Below are positions 57,153 through 64,000 of a stretch of DNA of 64,000 bases, piece by piece. The stretch is from Tahibacter harae. Its GTDB lineage: Bacteria > Pseudomonadota > Gammaproteobacteria > Xanthomonadales > Rhodanobacteraceae. Position 1 is the stretch's first letter. The number at the start of each line of letters is the position of its first letter. The position numbers and the translations under genes are program-made. Under the pieces are notes generated by a model. That model was given only the letters and a program-made list of their open reading frames with translations, made no database searches and was not told the DNA's origin. The stretch covers positions 124,001 through 188,000 of the forward strand of contig NZ_JANFQO010000002.1 in assembly GCF_024437735.1 (NCBI RefSeq), read 5' to 3'.

Positions 57153-58247
57153 ATGAAGCGCATCGCCCGCCTGCCCGCCCTCGCCGGTTTCGCCTTGGCC
57201 CTGTTCGCCGCCGCGGTCCAGGGCGCAGCACCATCGGCCGGTGCCGGCCCGCAGCAGCGGCTGCAGGCCGCACTTCCCGCGCTGCTGGCGCAGCAGCGCA
57301 TCGCCAGCGTCTCCATCGCGCATATTGAAAATCGCCGGCTGGTTTTCAGCATTGCCCAGGGCGAGGCCGGCCCTGGCAGCGCTGCCACGCCGGCGACGCT
57401 GTACAACGTCGCCTCCCTGGCCAAGCCGCTCTCGGCCGAGACCGTGCTGCGGCTGGCCGCCCGGCAGAACGTGGATCTGGACGAGCCCATGTACACGCAC
57501 TGGCTGGATCCGGATATCGCCGGGGATCCGCGCGCGCGCCTGCTGACGCCGCGCCTGTCCCTGAGCCACCGCACCGGATTTCCCAACTGGCGCGACGGCA
57601 AACTGGCCTTCCAGCAGCAGCCCGGCACGCGCATCGGCTATTCCGGCGAAGGCTTTGAATACCTGGCCCGCTTCGTCGCCAACAAGACCGGAACGCCGCT
57701 GGACCAATGGGCGCAGCAGCTGGTGTTCGGGCCGGCCGGCATGCAGGAGACCGCCTACACGCGCCAGCCCTGGTTCGACGGCCGCCTGGCCTTGCCTCAC
57801 GATGGCGACGGCAAGGTGCTGCCCTTGCAGATCCGCACGCAGGCACTGGCTTCCGACGATGTGTTCTCCACCCCGCGCGACTACGCCCGCTTCCTGATCG
57901 CGCTGATGCAGGGCCAGGGACTGACGCCCGCGCTGGCAGCGGAACGCGCGCGCATCCAGTCCGACCGCCGCGCCGACTTCTGCAAGCCGCCGCGCGCGAA
58001 CGACTGCCCGCAGGAAATAGGCTTCGGCCTGGGCTGGGAATCCTTCCTGATCGACGGCCGCCGCTACCTGCTGCATACCGGCAAGGACGAAGGCACCTTC
58101 ACCCTGGCCTACTTCTCGCCGGATAGCGGCAACGGCACGGTGATCTTCACCAACAGCAACAACGGCGCGCAGGCGGTGCTGCCCGTACTCGACCTGATCG
58201 GCCAGGATGCGGCGTTCGTGGCGCTGCTGCGGCGCATGGCGGGTTGA
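57153..58247 (+). CDS. Exported serine hydrolase (class C beta-lactamase-like)
   Basis: A 364-residue periplasmic enzyme with a signal peptide (FALALFAAAVQGAAP). The serine beta-lactamase and penicillin-binding fold is indicated by Ser88-x-x-Lys91 (SLAK), YSGEG in the Tyr-x-Asn position, and HTGKDEGT near the end. It may be a D-Ala peptidase, esterase or beta-lactamase. The Asn of the second motif is replaced by Gly-Glu, so beta-lactamase activity is doubtful. AGGAAAG precedes the ATG. Confidence 0.85.
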   Translation: MKRIARLPALAGFALALFAAAVQGAAPSAGAGPQQRLQAALPALLAQQRIASVSIAHIENRRLVFSIAQGEAGPGSAATPATLYNVASLAKPLSAETVLRLAARQNVDLDEPMYTHWLDPDIAGDPRARLLTPRLSLSHRTGFPNWRDGKLAFQQQPGTRIGYSGEGFEYLARFVANKTGTPLDQWAQQLVFGPAGMQETAYTRQPWFDGRLALPHDGDGKVLPLQIRTQALASDDVFSTPRDYARFLIALMQGQGLTPALAAERARIQSDRRADFCKPPRANDCPQEIGFGLGWESFLIDGRRYLLHTGKDEGTFTLAYFSPDSGNGTVIFTNSNNGAQAVLPVLDLIGQDAAFVALLRRMAG

Positions 58248-58356
58248 GCCGGGATCCGGGATTCGTGGAAGCCCGCAATTCACGGCGCTTTTGCCAATCC
58301 CGGATCATGAATCCCGTCGCTGCCGCAAATCCCGAATCGCCAATCCCGAATCCCGT
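58248..58356. repeat. GGGATTC-type palindromic repeat block
   Basis: Begins on the base after the serine-hydrolase stop with GCCGGGATCCGGGATTCG and ends in a series of AATCCCG units up to CGAATCCCG at 58347-58355. The CGGGATTCG at 58257-58265 is the exact inverse of that last unit, so a large hairpin can form. Similar to the block at 36531-36620. Confidence 0.65.
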
Positions 58357-58409
58357 CGCTCACTGCTACAGTCTCCGGCCCAGCCAGCCCTCAGCGAGCG
58401 ACCCAGCCC

Positions 58410-59333
58410 ATGACCGAACACGCTTTCTATCCCATCGGAACCCCCGGCCAGCCCTGGGGCGCGGCGGAAAAGGCCGAATGGCTGTCGCGCCAGCAGCGCC
58501 AGCGCAGTTATGCCGAGGATGTGCTGGCCGCGATCGAGCCGCTGCGCGCACGCTTCGATGTGAGCGAATACGGCCGCCTGGATTACGCGCCCGACACCTA
58601 TCCCCTGCTCGCCGTGCGCAGCCGCGACTGGCGCGAGGAACTGCCCGTGGTGCTGGTCACCGGCGGCGTGCACGGCTACGAGACCAGCGGCGTGCACGGC
58701 GCGCTGCGTTTCCTGCGCGAGCATGCGCAGGACTATGCCGGCCGGGTCAACCTGCTGGTCGCGCCGTGCATCAGCCCCTGGGCCTATGAGCGCATCCACC
58801 GCTGGAACCGCGATGCGGTCGATCCCAACCGCTCGTTTCGCCCCGATAGCCCGGCCGGCGAATCCGCGGCGCTGCTGCGCCTGGTCGCACCGCTGCAGGG
58901 CCGCGTGCTGGTGCATATCGACCTGCACGAGACCACCGACAGCGACGAGAGCGAATTCCGCCCCGCCCTGGCCGCCCGCGACGGCAAGCCCTATGAGCCG
59001 GACAGCATTCCCGACGGCTTCTACCTGGTCGGCGACACGGACAATCCGCAGCCCGAGTTCCAGCAGGCGGTGATCGCCGCCGTTGAAAAAATCACCCATA
59101 TTGCACCGGCCGATGCGGCCGGCCAGATCATTGGCTCGCCGGTGGTCGCGCACGGCGTGATCAACTATCCGGTGAAACAGCTGGGCCTGTGCGCCGGCAT
59201 CACCGACGCGCGCTATACGACGACGACCGAGGTCTATCCCGACAGCCCGCGCGCCAGCCCCGAGCAGTGCAATGCCGCCCAGGCCGCGGCCGTCTGCGCG
59301 GCAATCGACTTTGCGCTGGCGCGGCAGGGCTAG
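58410..59333 (+). CDS. M14-family zinc carboxypeptidase-like protein
   Basis: A 307-residue metallopeptidase. The HxxE zinc motif is in GGVHGYETSG (His88, Glu91), followed by the substrate-site DPNRSF and the third zinc ligand in HIDLHE; the late TTTEVYP may carry the general-base Glu. It is cytoplasmic (no signal peptide). M14 enzymes cut C-terminal residues, and related ones deacylate succinylated amino acids. The ATG lies 53 bases behind the GGGATTC block, and the gene is convergent with the S41 gene. Confidence 0.87.
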   Translation: MTEHAFYPIGTPGQPWGAAEKAEWLSRQQRQRSYAEDVLAAIEPLRARFDVSEYGRLDYAPDTYPLLAVRSRDWREELPVVLVTGGVHGYETSGVHGALRFLREHAQDYAGRVNLLVAPCISPWAYERIHRWNRDAVDPNRSFRPDSPAGESAALLRLVAPLQGRVLVHIDLHETTDSDESEFRPALAARDGKPYEPDSIPDGFYLVGDTDNPQPEFQQAVIAAVEKITHIAPADAAGQIIGSPVVAHGVINYPVKQLGLCAGITDARYTTTTEVYPDSPRASPEQCNAAQAAAVCAAIDFALARQG

Positions 59334-59354
59334 CGCCCACGCCATGGAAACCAC

Positions 59355-59386
59355 CGCGGCGGCGGCCATCCGATACCGCCGCCGCG
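59355..59386 (+). terminator. GC hairpin after M14 gene
   Basis: Perfect 11-bp stem (CGCGGCGGCGG / CCGCCGCCGCG) with a 10-base loop, 21 bases after the stop; no T-run. Confidence 0.5.
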
Positions 59387-59553
59387 ACGCCAGGCAATCC
59401 GTGCCGTCACAGCATCGCATGCCGGCGGACTGAAACCCGCGCAACACCAGGCAGGCCGGCGACCGCCGCATGCCCCGGGGCGCGCAAGCGCCGGAGAACA
59501 GCGTGCCTGGGATGGCCGTCGCGCCGGCGCGGCCCTGCCCTGGCCGCGCGCAA

Positions 59554-60567
59554 CTACGGCGCCGCCTGCCCCAGCTTTGCGCACAACAGCGCCAGCGCCT
59601 GCTCCAGGCACTGCTGCGCCGCGCAGGCGATATCCGGCGTCACGCCGCGGCCTTCCCAGTTGCCGCCGGTCAGGCGATGGCGCGGGCTGAGGTAGGGCAC
59701 GCTCAGCGCAAATCCCTGCGGCAGTTCCAGCAAGCGCGTGGGATTGGCCGCACCGCCGCTGGTCTCGCCCAGCAGCACGGCGCGGCCGTAGGCCTTGAGA
59801 TCGTAGGCCAGCGCCTCGCCGCCGGAAAACGTCTGCGCGGAAATCAGCACCGCCATCGGCGCCGGTTCGGGCAGATGCCAGCCGGGCCGGTCGCTGGCGA
59901 TGCGGTTCTCGCCGACGACCTGGCCGCGAGCCAGGAAATCCATGCTGACGAAGGCCGGCCGCGCGAACAGATAGCCCTGCAACTGCGCCACGCTGAGCGG
60001 GTCGCCGCCGCGGTTGCCGCGCAGGTCGATCAGCAGCGCGCGTGCGCTGTGCAGGCTGGCCATGGCGGCCGCGTAGGCTTGGCGGCTCTGCGCCGTATCG
60101 GCCGGGAAATGCGCCAGCACCAGCCGGCCCACGCCGTCGCCGTCGACCCGCGCCTCCAGGATGCCGCTGGCCGCGGCCGCGCCGGCTTCCTCCGCCGCGG
60201 CGGCGGGCGCGCCTGGCGCCGGCGCCGCGGACGGTGCCAGATCGGCTTCGCGCAGGACGCGGAAATGGCGGTCGCCGCTGATCTCGCGCAAGGTGGCGGT
60301 CAGGACGCGGCTCAGCCCGGCGGCGTCGAAATGCTGCTCCGGCCGCGCCGCCTGCCAGGCCTGCAGCGCCGCGGCAATGCGGCGGCCCTCGTCCGTATCG
60401 AAATGGTTGCCGCGGATCTGCGCGGCGGCGGCGTTCACGACCTCAGCCACCTGGGCCGGCGTCAACGGCGGCTCCGCCTGCACCGGCGGCAACAGGCCGG
60501 ACAAGAACACGCTGCACAGGAGGACGCTGCCGCAACGGCGCAGCAGCAGGGACGAAAACAGACGCAT
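59554..60567 (-). CDS. Exported S41-family peptidase
   Basis: A 337-residue protein with a signal peptide (VLLCSVFLSGLLPPVQA). It has an N-terminal helical part, an alanine-rich linker (PAPGAPAAAAEEAGAAAAS), then the tail-specific protease core: ALLIDLRGNRGG, the catalytic Ser in SAQTFSGGE and GETSGGAANP. No PDZ domain is apparent, so it belongs to the short IRBP/tricorn-like S41 group. It acts in the periplasm on unknown peptides. The start is the ATG right before the signal peptide. Confidence 0.85.
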   Translation of the reverse strand: MRLFSSLLLRRCGSVLLCSVFLSGLLPPVQAEPPLTPAQVAEVVNAAAAQIRGNHFDTDEGRRIAAALQAWQAARPEQHFDAAGLSRVLTATLREISGDRHFRVLREADLAPSAAPAPGAPAAAAEEAGAAAASGILEARVDGDGVGRLVLAHFPADTAQSRQAYAAAMASLHSARALLIDLRGNRGGDPLSVAQLQGYLFARPAFVSMDFLARGQVVGENRIASDRPGWHLPEPAPMAVLISAQTFSGGEALAYDLKAYGRAVLLGETSGGAANPTRLLELPQGFALSVPYLSPRHRLTGGNWEGRGVTPDIACAAQQCLEQALALLCAKLGQAAP

Positions 60568-60758
60568 GACGGCTCGCAGGACAAAAACGGGGCGTGAACT
60601 GTCGCCGCGCCGCGGCACGGCGTCCTGACGGAATGCTTACGAAAAGCTCCGTGCGCGGCGCGGCCGCCGCACGGCCCGGGCTCCGCCCGCCTGCTACACT
60701 CGCCCGCCGCCGTCAGGTGCCTGCACTGCGCCCGGCGGTACTTGCAGAGGGATGCCCC

Positions 60759-61121
60759 ATGAGCGGATTCAGCCGGCGTATCCGCGCCGATGTCGAGCAC
60801 GAGCTGGCCCTGGCGCAACAGGCCGAACAGGCCGGTGCGGCGGCACGCGCCTTCCGTCATCTGGAGCGCGCCCATGTGCTGGGACAGGCCTCCACCCGCC
60901 ATCACGTGCGGGTGCACTGGCGCATGCTGTGCTGGGGCTGGCGCCGGCGCGACTGGCGCGAATGCTGCGGCCAGCTGCTGCGTCTGGCCGGCGCGGCGGG
61001 CAAGACCGCGCTGGGCTGGGTGCCGCGCGGCAATACCGGCGGCGCGAACATCAGCCCGTTCAAGCCGCTGCCGGTGCCGGCGGATCTGGCGGCCACAATT
61101 GCGCGGGCGCGGCGGCGCTGA
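60759..61121 (+). CDS. DUF3703-family protein
   Basis: A 120-residue protein that matches DUF3703 along its length: AFRHLERAHVLGQASTRHHV, VHWRMLCWGWRRRDWREC, and the hallmark LGWVPRGNTGGANISPFKPL. The many His, Cys and Trp residues suggest metal or haem contact, and relatives are often linked to metal-response genes, but the role is unknown. Two ATGs upstream are out of frame; AGAGGG precedes the chosen start. Confidence 0.85.
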   Translation: MSGFSRRIRADVEHELALAQQAEQAGAAARAFRHLERAHVLGQASTRHHVRVHWRMLCWGWRRRDWRECCGQLLRLAGAAGKTALGWVPRGNTGGANISPFKPLPVPADLAATIARARRR

Positions 61122-61205
61122 GTCCAACGCCGATTGCATTTCGCCAACGGTGGGCGATGCGATGCGTACCGGTCCGGTATCAGGCCCGCGCCATGGGCAT
61201 GCCCG

Positions 61206-61640
61206 CTACGGCGCTATCCGCGTTATCTGCACCGCCACCACGCGCCATTCGCCGTTCTCGCGCACATAGGTATCGATATAGCGGTAATGGCTGGTGAAGG
61301 GCTTGCCGTCGTAGCGGCCGGTCATGCGCGTGCTGCCGCTCAGCAGCGCGGTGTCGCCATACTGGCGGACTTCCAGATCGGGCACGGTATACGGATCGAT
61401 CTGCAGCCGGGCATCCAGCAGCGAGGCGACGAATTCGGCGCGCTCGTGGCGCGTGCCCTCGCCGTCGATCTGGAAGAAACGCGCGTGCAGGTTGTTTTCC
61501 ACTGCCGCGCGGTCCTTGCGCACGATGGCCTCGTCCCAGGCCGCGGCCTGGGCACGCAGCGCAGCGGCCGCGTCGTCGGCCCGGGCCGGTACCGCCGCAG
61601 CGAACAGGACGGGCAGGAACAGCAGGCGTCTTGCAGACAT
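61206..61640 (-). CDS. Exported DUF4440/NTF2-like protein
   Basis: A 144-residue protein with a signal peptide (LLFLPVLFAAAVPARA). The mature part has the SnoaL/NTF2-like cone: AAWDEAIVRKDRAAVENNL, FFQIDGEGTRHERAEFVASL, RQYGDTALLSGSTRMTG, RYIDTYVRENGEWRVVAVQ. Such domains bind small hydrophobic ligands; in DUF4440 the role is usually unknown. The gene is divergent from the LprI-like gene. Confidence 0.8.
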   Translation of the reverse strand: MSARRLLFLPVLFAAAVPARADDAAAALRAQAAAWDEAIVRKDRAAVENNLHARFFQIDGEGTRHERAEFVASLLDARLQIDPYTVPDLEVRQYGDTALLSGSTRMTGRYDGKPFTSHYRYIDTYVRENGEWRVVAVQITRIAP

Positions 61641-61775
61641 GGCAGGTTTCCGTAAAGGGCGGCCGGCGGATTCTTCCACGCCGTCGCCGCGCCGGCCATG
61701 CAATGGCGGCGAACGCGCCAGCACGGAGAAACCGGCGCGATCCTGCGTATACGGGTTCATCACCGGAGAACGCCC

Positions 61776-62225
61776 ATGTCCGCACCGCTGCCCGCCGCAA
61801 CCACCCTGCTGCTCGCCCTGCTCTGCACCCCGGCGCCGGCACAGGAACCGTTCTGCGGCCGCGCCACGCCGCATCCCATTGACCGCGAACTGGCCGAAGC
61901 CTCTGCCCGCAGCGGCGGCGTCACGGTCGATCTGCGCGATGCCCAGTCCGCCGCCTACGCCGCCTGGGACAAGGAACTCAACCGCGTCTATGCCGAACTG
62001 CTGCGGGCCGCGGCGCCGGCCGACCGCGAGCTGCTGCGCAAGGCACAGCGCGCGTGGCTGGCCTTCGACCAGGCCCAGGCCGATTGGGATGCCAGCGGCT
62101 CGCGCCACGGCAACGAAGGCACCTCGGCCGCGCTGAATATCGCCGACGCGGCGCTGCAACGGCGGCGGGCGCGGGTCTGCGACCTGGAAGGCGATCTGCA
62201 CGGCCTGCGCGAAATGGCCGAATGA
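61776..62225 (+). CDS. Exported LprI-like (DUF1311) protein
   Basis: A 149-residue protein with a signal peptide (ATTLLLALLCTPAPAQ). The mature part carries the DUF1311 pattern: DAQSAAYAAWDKELNRVYAE, RELLRKAQRAWLAFDQAQAD, and a paired Cys (one after the signal peptide, one in RRRARVCDLEGD). LprI-like proteins inhibit lysozyme in mycobacteria. A GGAGAA site precedes the ATG. Confidence 0.8.
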   Translation: MSAPLPAATTLLLALLCTPAPAQEPFCGRATPHPIDRELAEASARSGGVTVDLRDAQSAAYAAWDKELNRVYAELLRAAAPADRELLRKAQRAWLAFDQAQADWDASGSRHGNEGTSAALNIADAALQRRRARVCDLEGDLHGLREMAE

Positions 62226-62307
62226 AACCGGCGCGGCGCGAAATCCGTGTCAGCTTTGCGCCGCAAGCGCGCAAGTCCGTCGCAGGACCCTGCCTGCGGA
62301 ACCCACC

Positions 62308-62957
62308 ATGCGCCGCCTCGCCTTCTGCACCCTGCTCGCCCTGCACAGCACCGCGGCGCCGGCCGCCGCACTCCTGGTGGATACGACCAGCGACAACGGC
62401 AGCGCGCCGTTCCAGCTCTGCGACGGCGACGGCAGCAACGGCAACGGCTCGCTGCGCGGCACCACCCTGCGCGCGAATGCGAGCAGCGGCGCCGACACGA
62501 TCACCTTCGCCATCCCGGCCGCCGATCCCGGCTATGTCGCCGCGACCGCGCACTGGGCATCGCCCCGGCCAGCAGCCTGCCGCCGATTTCCGACGACCTG
62601 AGCATCGACGGCTACAGCCAGCCCGGCGCGCTGCCAAACACCCTCGCGCCGGAGGCCGGCGGCAGCAATGCGCAGCTGCGCATAGAACTGCACGGCTACG
62701 GCAACACGTCCCAGGCCGGGCTGGACGTGGGCAACGGCAATCCGCGGCTCAGCCTGCGCGGGCTGGCGATCAACAATTTCCGCACCAACCTGCAACTGCT
62801 CTCGGCCGGGCCGCACCGGGTCGAAGGCTGTTTCATAGGCACCGACATCCGCGGCCAGCTGGGCATCAGCGCCAACGCCACTGCGAACGGCATACGCCTG
62901 CGCGGCGCGGCGCCTGCCGCGCCGCCTACGAAGCCGGGGGCTGCAATCCGTCCTTGA
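62308..62957 (+). pseudogene. Frameshifted, truncated beta-helix protein gene
   Basis: The first frame gives a signal peptide and a CSLREA-like start (VDTTSDNGSAPFQLCDGDGS to TITFAIPA), then breaks; the reading continues one base earlier in the next frame from about 62557 with IAPASSLPPISDDLSIDGYSQPGA and beta-helix repeats (RIELHGYGNTSQAGLDVGNG, LRGLAINNF). One base has been lost near 62553-62560. The 3' part stops after about 130 residues, where full proteins of this kind are several hundred residues longer, and its end overlaps the convergent kelch gene. So both a frameshift and a 3' truncation are visible. Confidence 0.75.
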
Positions 62958-63945
62958 AGATGCGGTCGCCGGCTGCAGCGAAACTGCCGCTGTTGGGGTC
63001 GTATTCCTCGGTCGCGGCGATGGCGATGGTGCCGGTACTGCGCCGGCCGCCCACGATCAGCACGCGGCCCGAGGCAAGCAGCGTCGCCGTATGGTTGTAG
63101 CGGCCCAGCGCCAGCCCGGCGACATTGCGCCAGGTTGCCGTCGCCGGGTCGTACACCTGCGACAGGATGGCGCCGTCGCCGCCGGCGATCAGTACCTTGC
63201 CGGAGACCAGCAGCGTTGCCGTCTGGATCACGCGCGTGGTGGAAAGCGAACTGGCCGCGCTCCAGCTGTTGATGGTCGGGTCGTAAAGCTCGGCCGACGA
63301 CTGCGGAATGACATTGGAACCGGCCACGGCCAGCACCAGCCCCGAGGGCAGCAAGGTAGCCGTATGGCTGGCGCGCGGGCTGATCAGGTTGCCTGCCGCG
63401 TTCCAGTTGCCTGTGGCAGGATCGTACAGCTCGGCCGTGGCCAGCGCGGCGGTGTTGCTGCCGCCGCTGCCGGTGCGGCCGCCGGCCACCAGCACGCGGC
63501 CGTTGGCAAGCACGGTCGCAGTGTGCTCGTAGCGCGCATTGGCGAGCGAGCCGGTGGTGTTCCACTGGCCGGTGGCCGGATCGTACAACTGGGCAGTGGC
63601 CAACGCCGTGCCCGAAGCATTCGCGCCGCCGGCCACCAGCACGCGGCCGTTGCCGAGCAAGGTCGCCGTATGCGCCGAACGCGCCGTGGTCAGCGAACCG
63701 GTCGCGCTCCAGCTGGCGCTGGCCGGGTCGTAGAGTTCGGCGCTGGCCAAGGCACTCTGGTTCTCATTGAAGCCGCCGGCGACCAGCACCTGGCCGGACA
63801 GCAGACGGGTCGCGCTGTGATTCTGCCTGGCCGTAATCAAGGCCTGTGCCGCCGCCTCGCCGGCTGCGGCCGCGGCGAACAACCACAGCGCCAGCGCCGC
63901 GGCACCGCGGCGCAATGGAATCCGCACTAGGGTAATCGCTTTCAC
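62926..63945 (-). CDS. Exported kelch-repeat protein
   Basis: A 339-residue protein with a signal peptide (AALALWLFAAAAAGEAAAQ). The rest is six kelch repeats with the HTATLLxxGRVLVAGG and AELYDPATGxW signatures, which form a beta-propeller. Secreted kelch proteins bind carbohydrates or proteins. It starts with GTG: the ATG two bases upstream runs at once into TGA, and GGGGAG precedes the GTG. The 3' end overlaps the remnant of the beta-helix pseudogene by 32 bases, so the two genes collided in an old rearrangement. Confidence 0.85.
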   Translation of the reverse strand: MKAITLVRIPLRRGAAALALWLFAAAAAGEAAAQALITARQNHSATRLLSGQVLVAGGFNENQSALASAELYDPASASWSATGSLTTARSAHTATLLGNGRVLVAGGANASGTALATAQLYDPATGQWNTTGSLANARYEHTATVLANGRVLVAGGRTGSGGSNTAALATAELYDPATGNWNAAGNLISPRASHTATLLPSGLVLAVAGSNVIPQSSAELYDPTINSWSAASSLSTTRVIQTATLLVSGKVLIAGGDGAILSQVYDPATATWRNVAGLALGRYNHTATLLASGRVLIVGGRRSTGTIAIAATEEYDPNSGSFAAAGDRIFKDGLQPPAS

Positions 63946-64000
63946 ATCGGCTCCCCTGGACGCGGCGCGTCCGCAAACTGCGCATCAGCCGGGGAGCAAA

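Overview
The window looks like chromosomal DNA of a high-GC Gram-negative bacterium, most likely a gammaproteobacterium of the Xanthomonadales type. The supports are very high GC with strong third-position bias, proteobacterial gene families (Lhr, YbdK, DUF3703, LprI, DUF2238), sigma-54 promoter motifs, Gram-negative secretion signals, and GGGATTC-type intergenic palindromes of the kind seen in Xanthomonadaceae. The taxonomic call is an inference. I found no rRNA or tRNA gene, CRISPR array, insertion sequence, phage gene or replication origin.

Layout. 1-4.0 kb: the 5' end of an M23-type peptidase gene, a small membrane protein, an ABC exporter pair, and a divergent DUF2975/Xre pair. 4.2-19 kb: an island that I read as a hypoxia/dormancy regulon. 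It holds two tandem-domain universal stress proteins, a beta-CASP RNase, DUF1003, a GNAT acetyltransferase, a P-type cation ATPase, a phasin-like protein, a zinc alcohol dehydrogenase, a DUF2238 membrane protein, a response regulator/hybrid kinase pair, a Crp/Fnr regulator without Fe-S cysteines, and a shortened class II ribonucleotide-reductase-like protein. Six FNR/FixK-type boxes (TTGAY-N4-NTCAA) lie in front of these genes, and 10-bp triple direct repeats precede both the response-regulator gene and the Crp/Fnr gene. The parts suggest a FixL-FixJ-FixK-like cascade built with an OmpR-family regulator.

19-42 kb: a TrmY-family methyltransferase, an exported alpha/beta hydrolase, an exported six-hairpin-like protein, a giant DUF11-repeat surface protein (about 2600 residues), several exported or membrane proteins of unknown role, a GAF protein with a degenerate GGDEF domain, a crotonase, a DUF5694 protein and the large helicase Lhr.

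42-46 kb: a BON-domain protein with a long Gly/Tyr/Gln/Arg-rich, FUS-like low-complexity region, and a 54-residue hydrophilic protein. Each has a sigma-54 promoter motif at the same distance from its start. An isochorismatase-family hydrolase and a DUF421 protein follow, then an array of three 47-bp palindromic repeats.

46-64 kb: a two-gene operon encoding a small exported protein and a 1569-residue repeat protein whose M30-like domain has HQLQH instead of HExxH; YbdK; an AraC regulator with a VOC protein; a small membrane protein; a class II UvrA-like ABC protein; a serine hydrolase; an M14 carboxypeptidase; an S41 peptidase; DUF3703; a DUF4440-like protein; an LprI-like protein; a frameshifted beta-helix pseudogene; and a kelch-repeat protein. 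The three most interesting items are the FixK-like regulon with its local regulators, the sigma-54-linked low-complexity BON protein, and the repeat protein with a broken protease motif.
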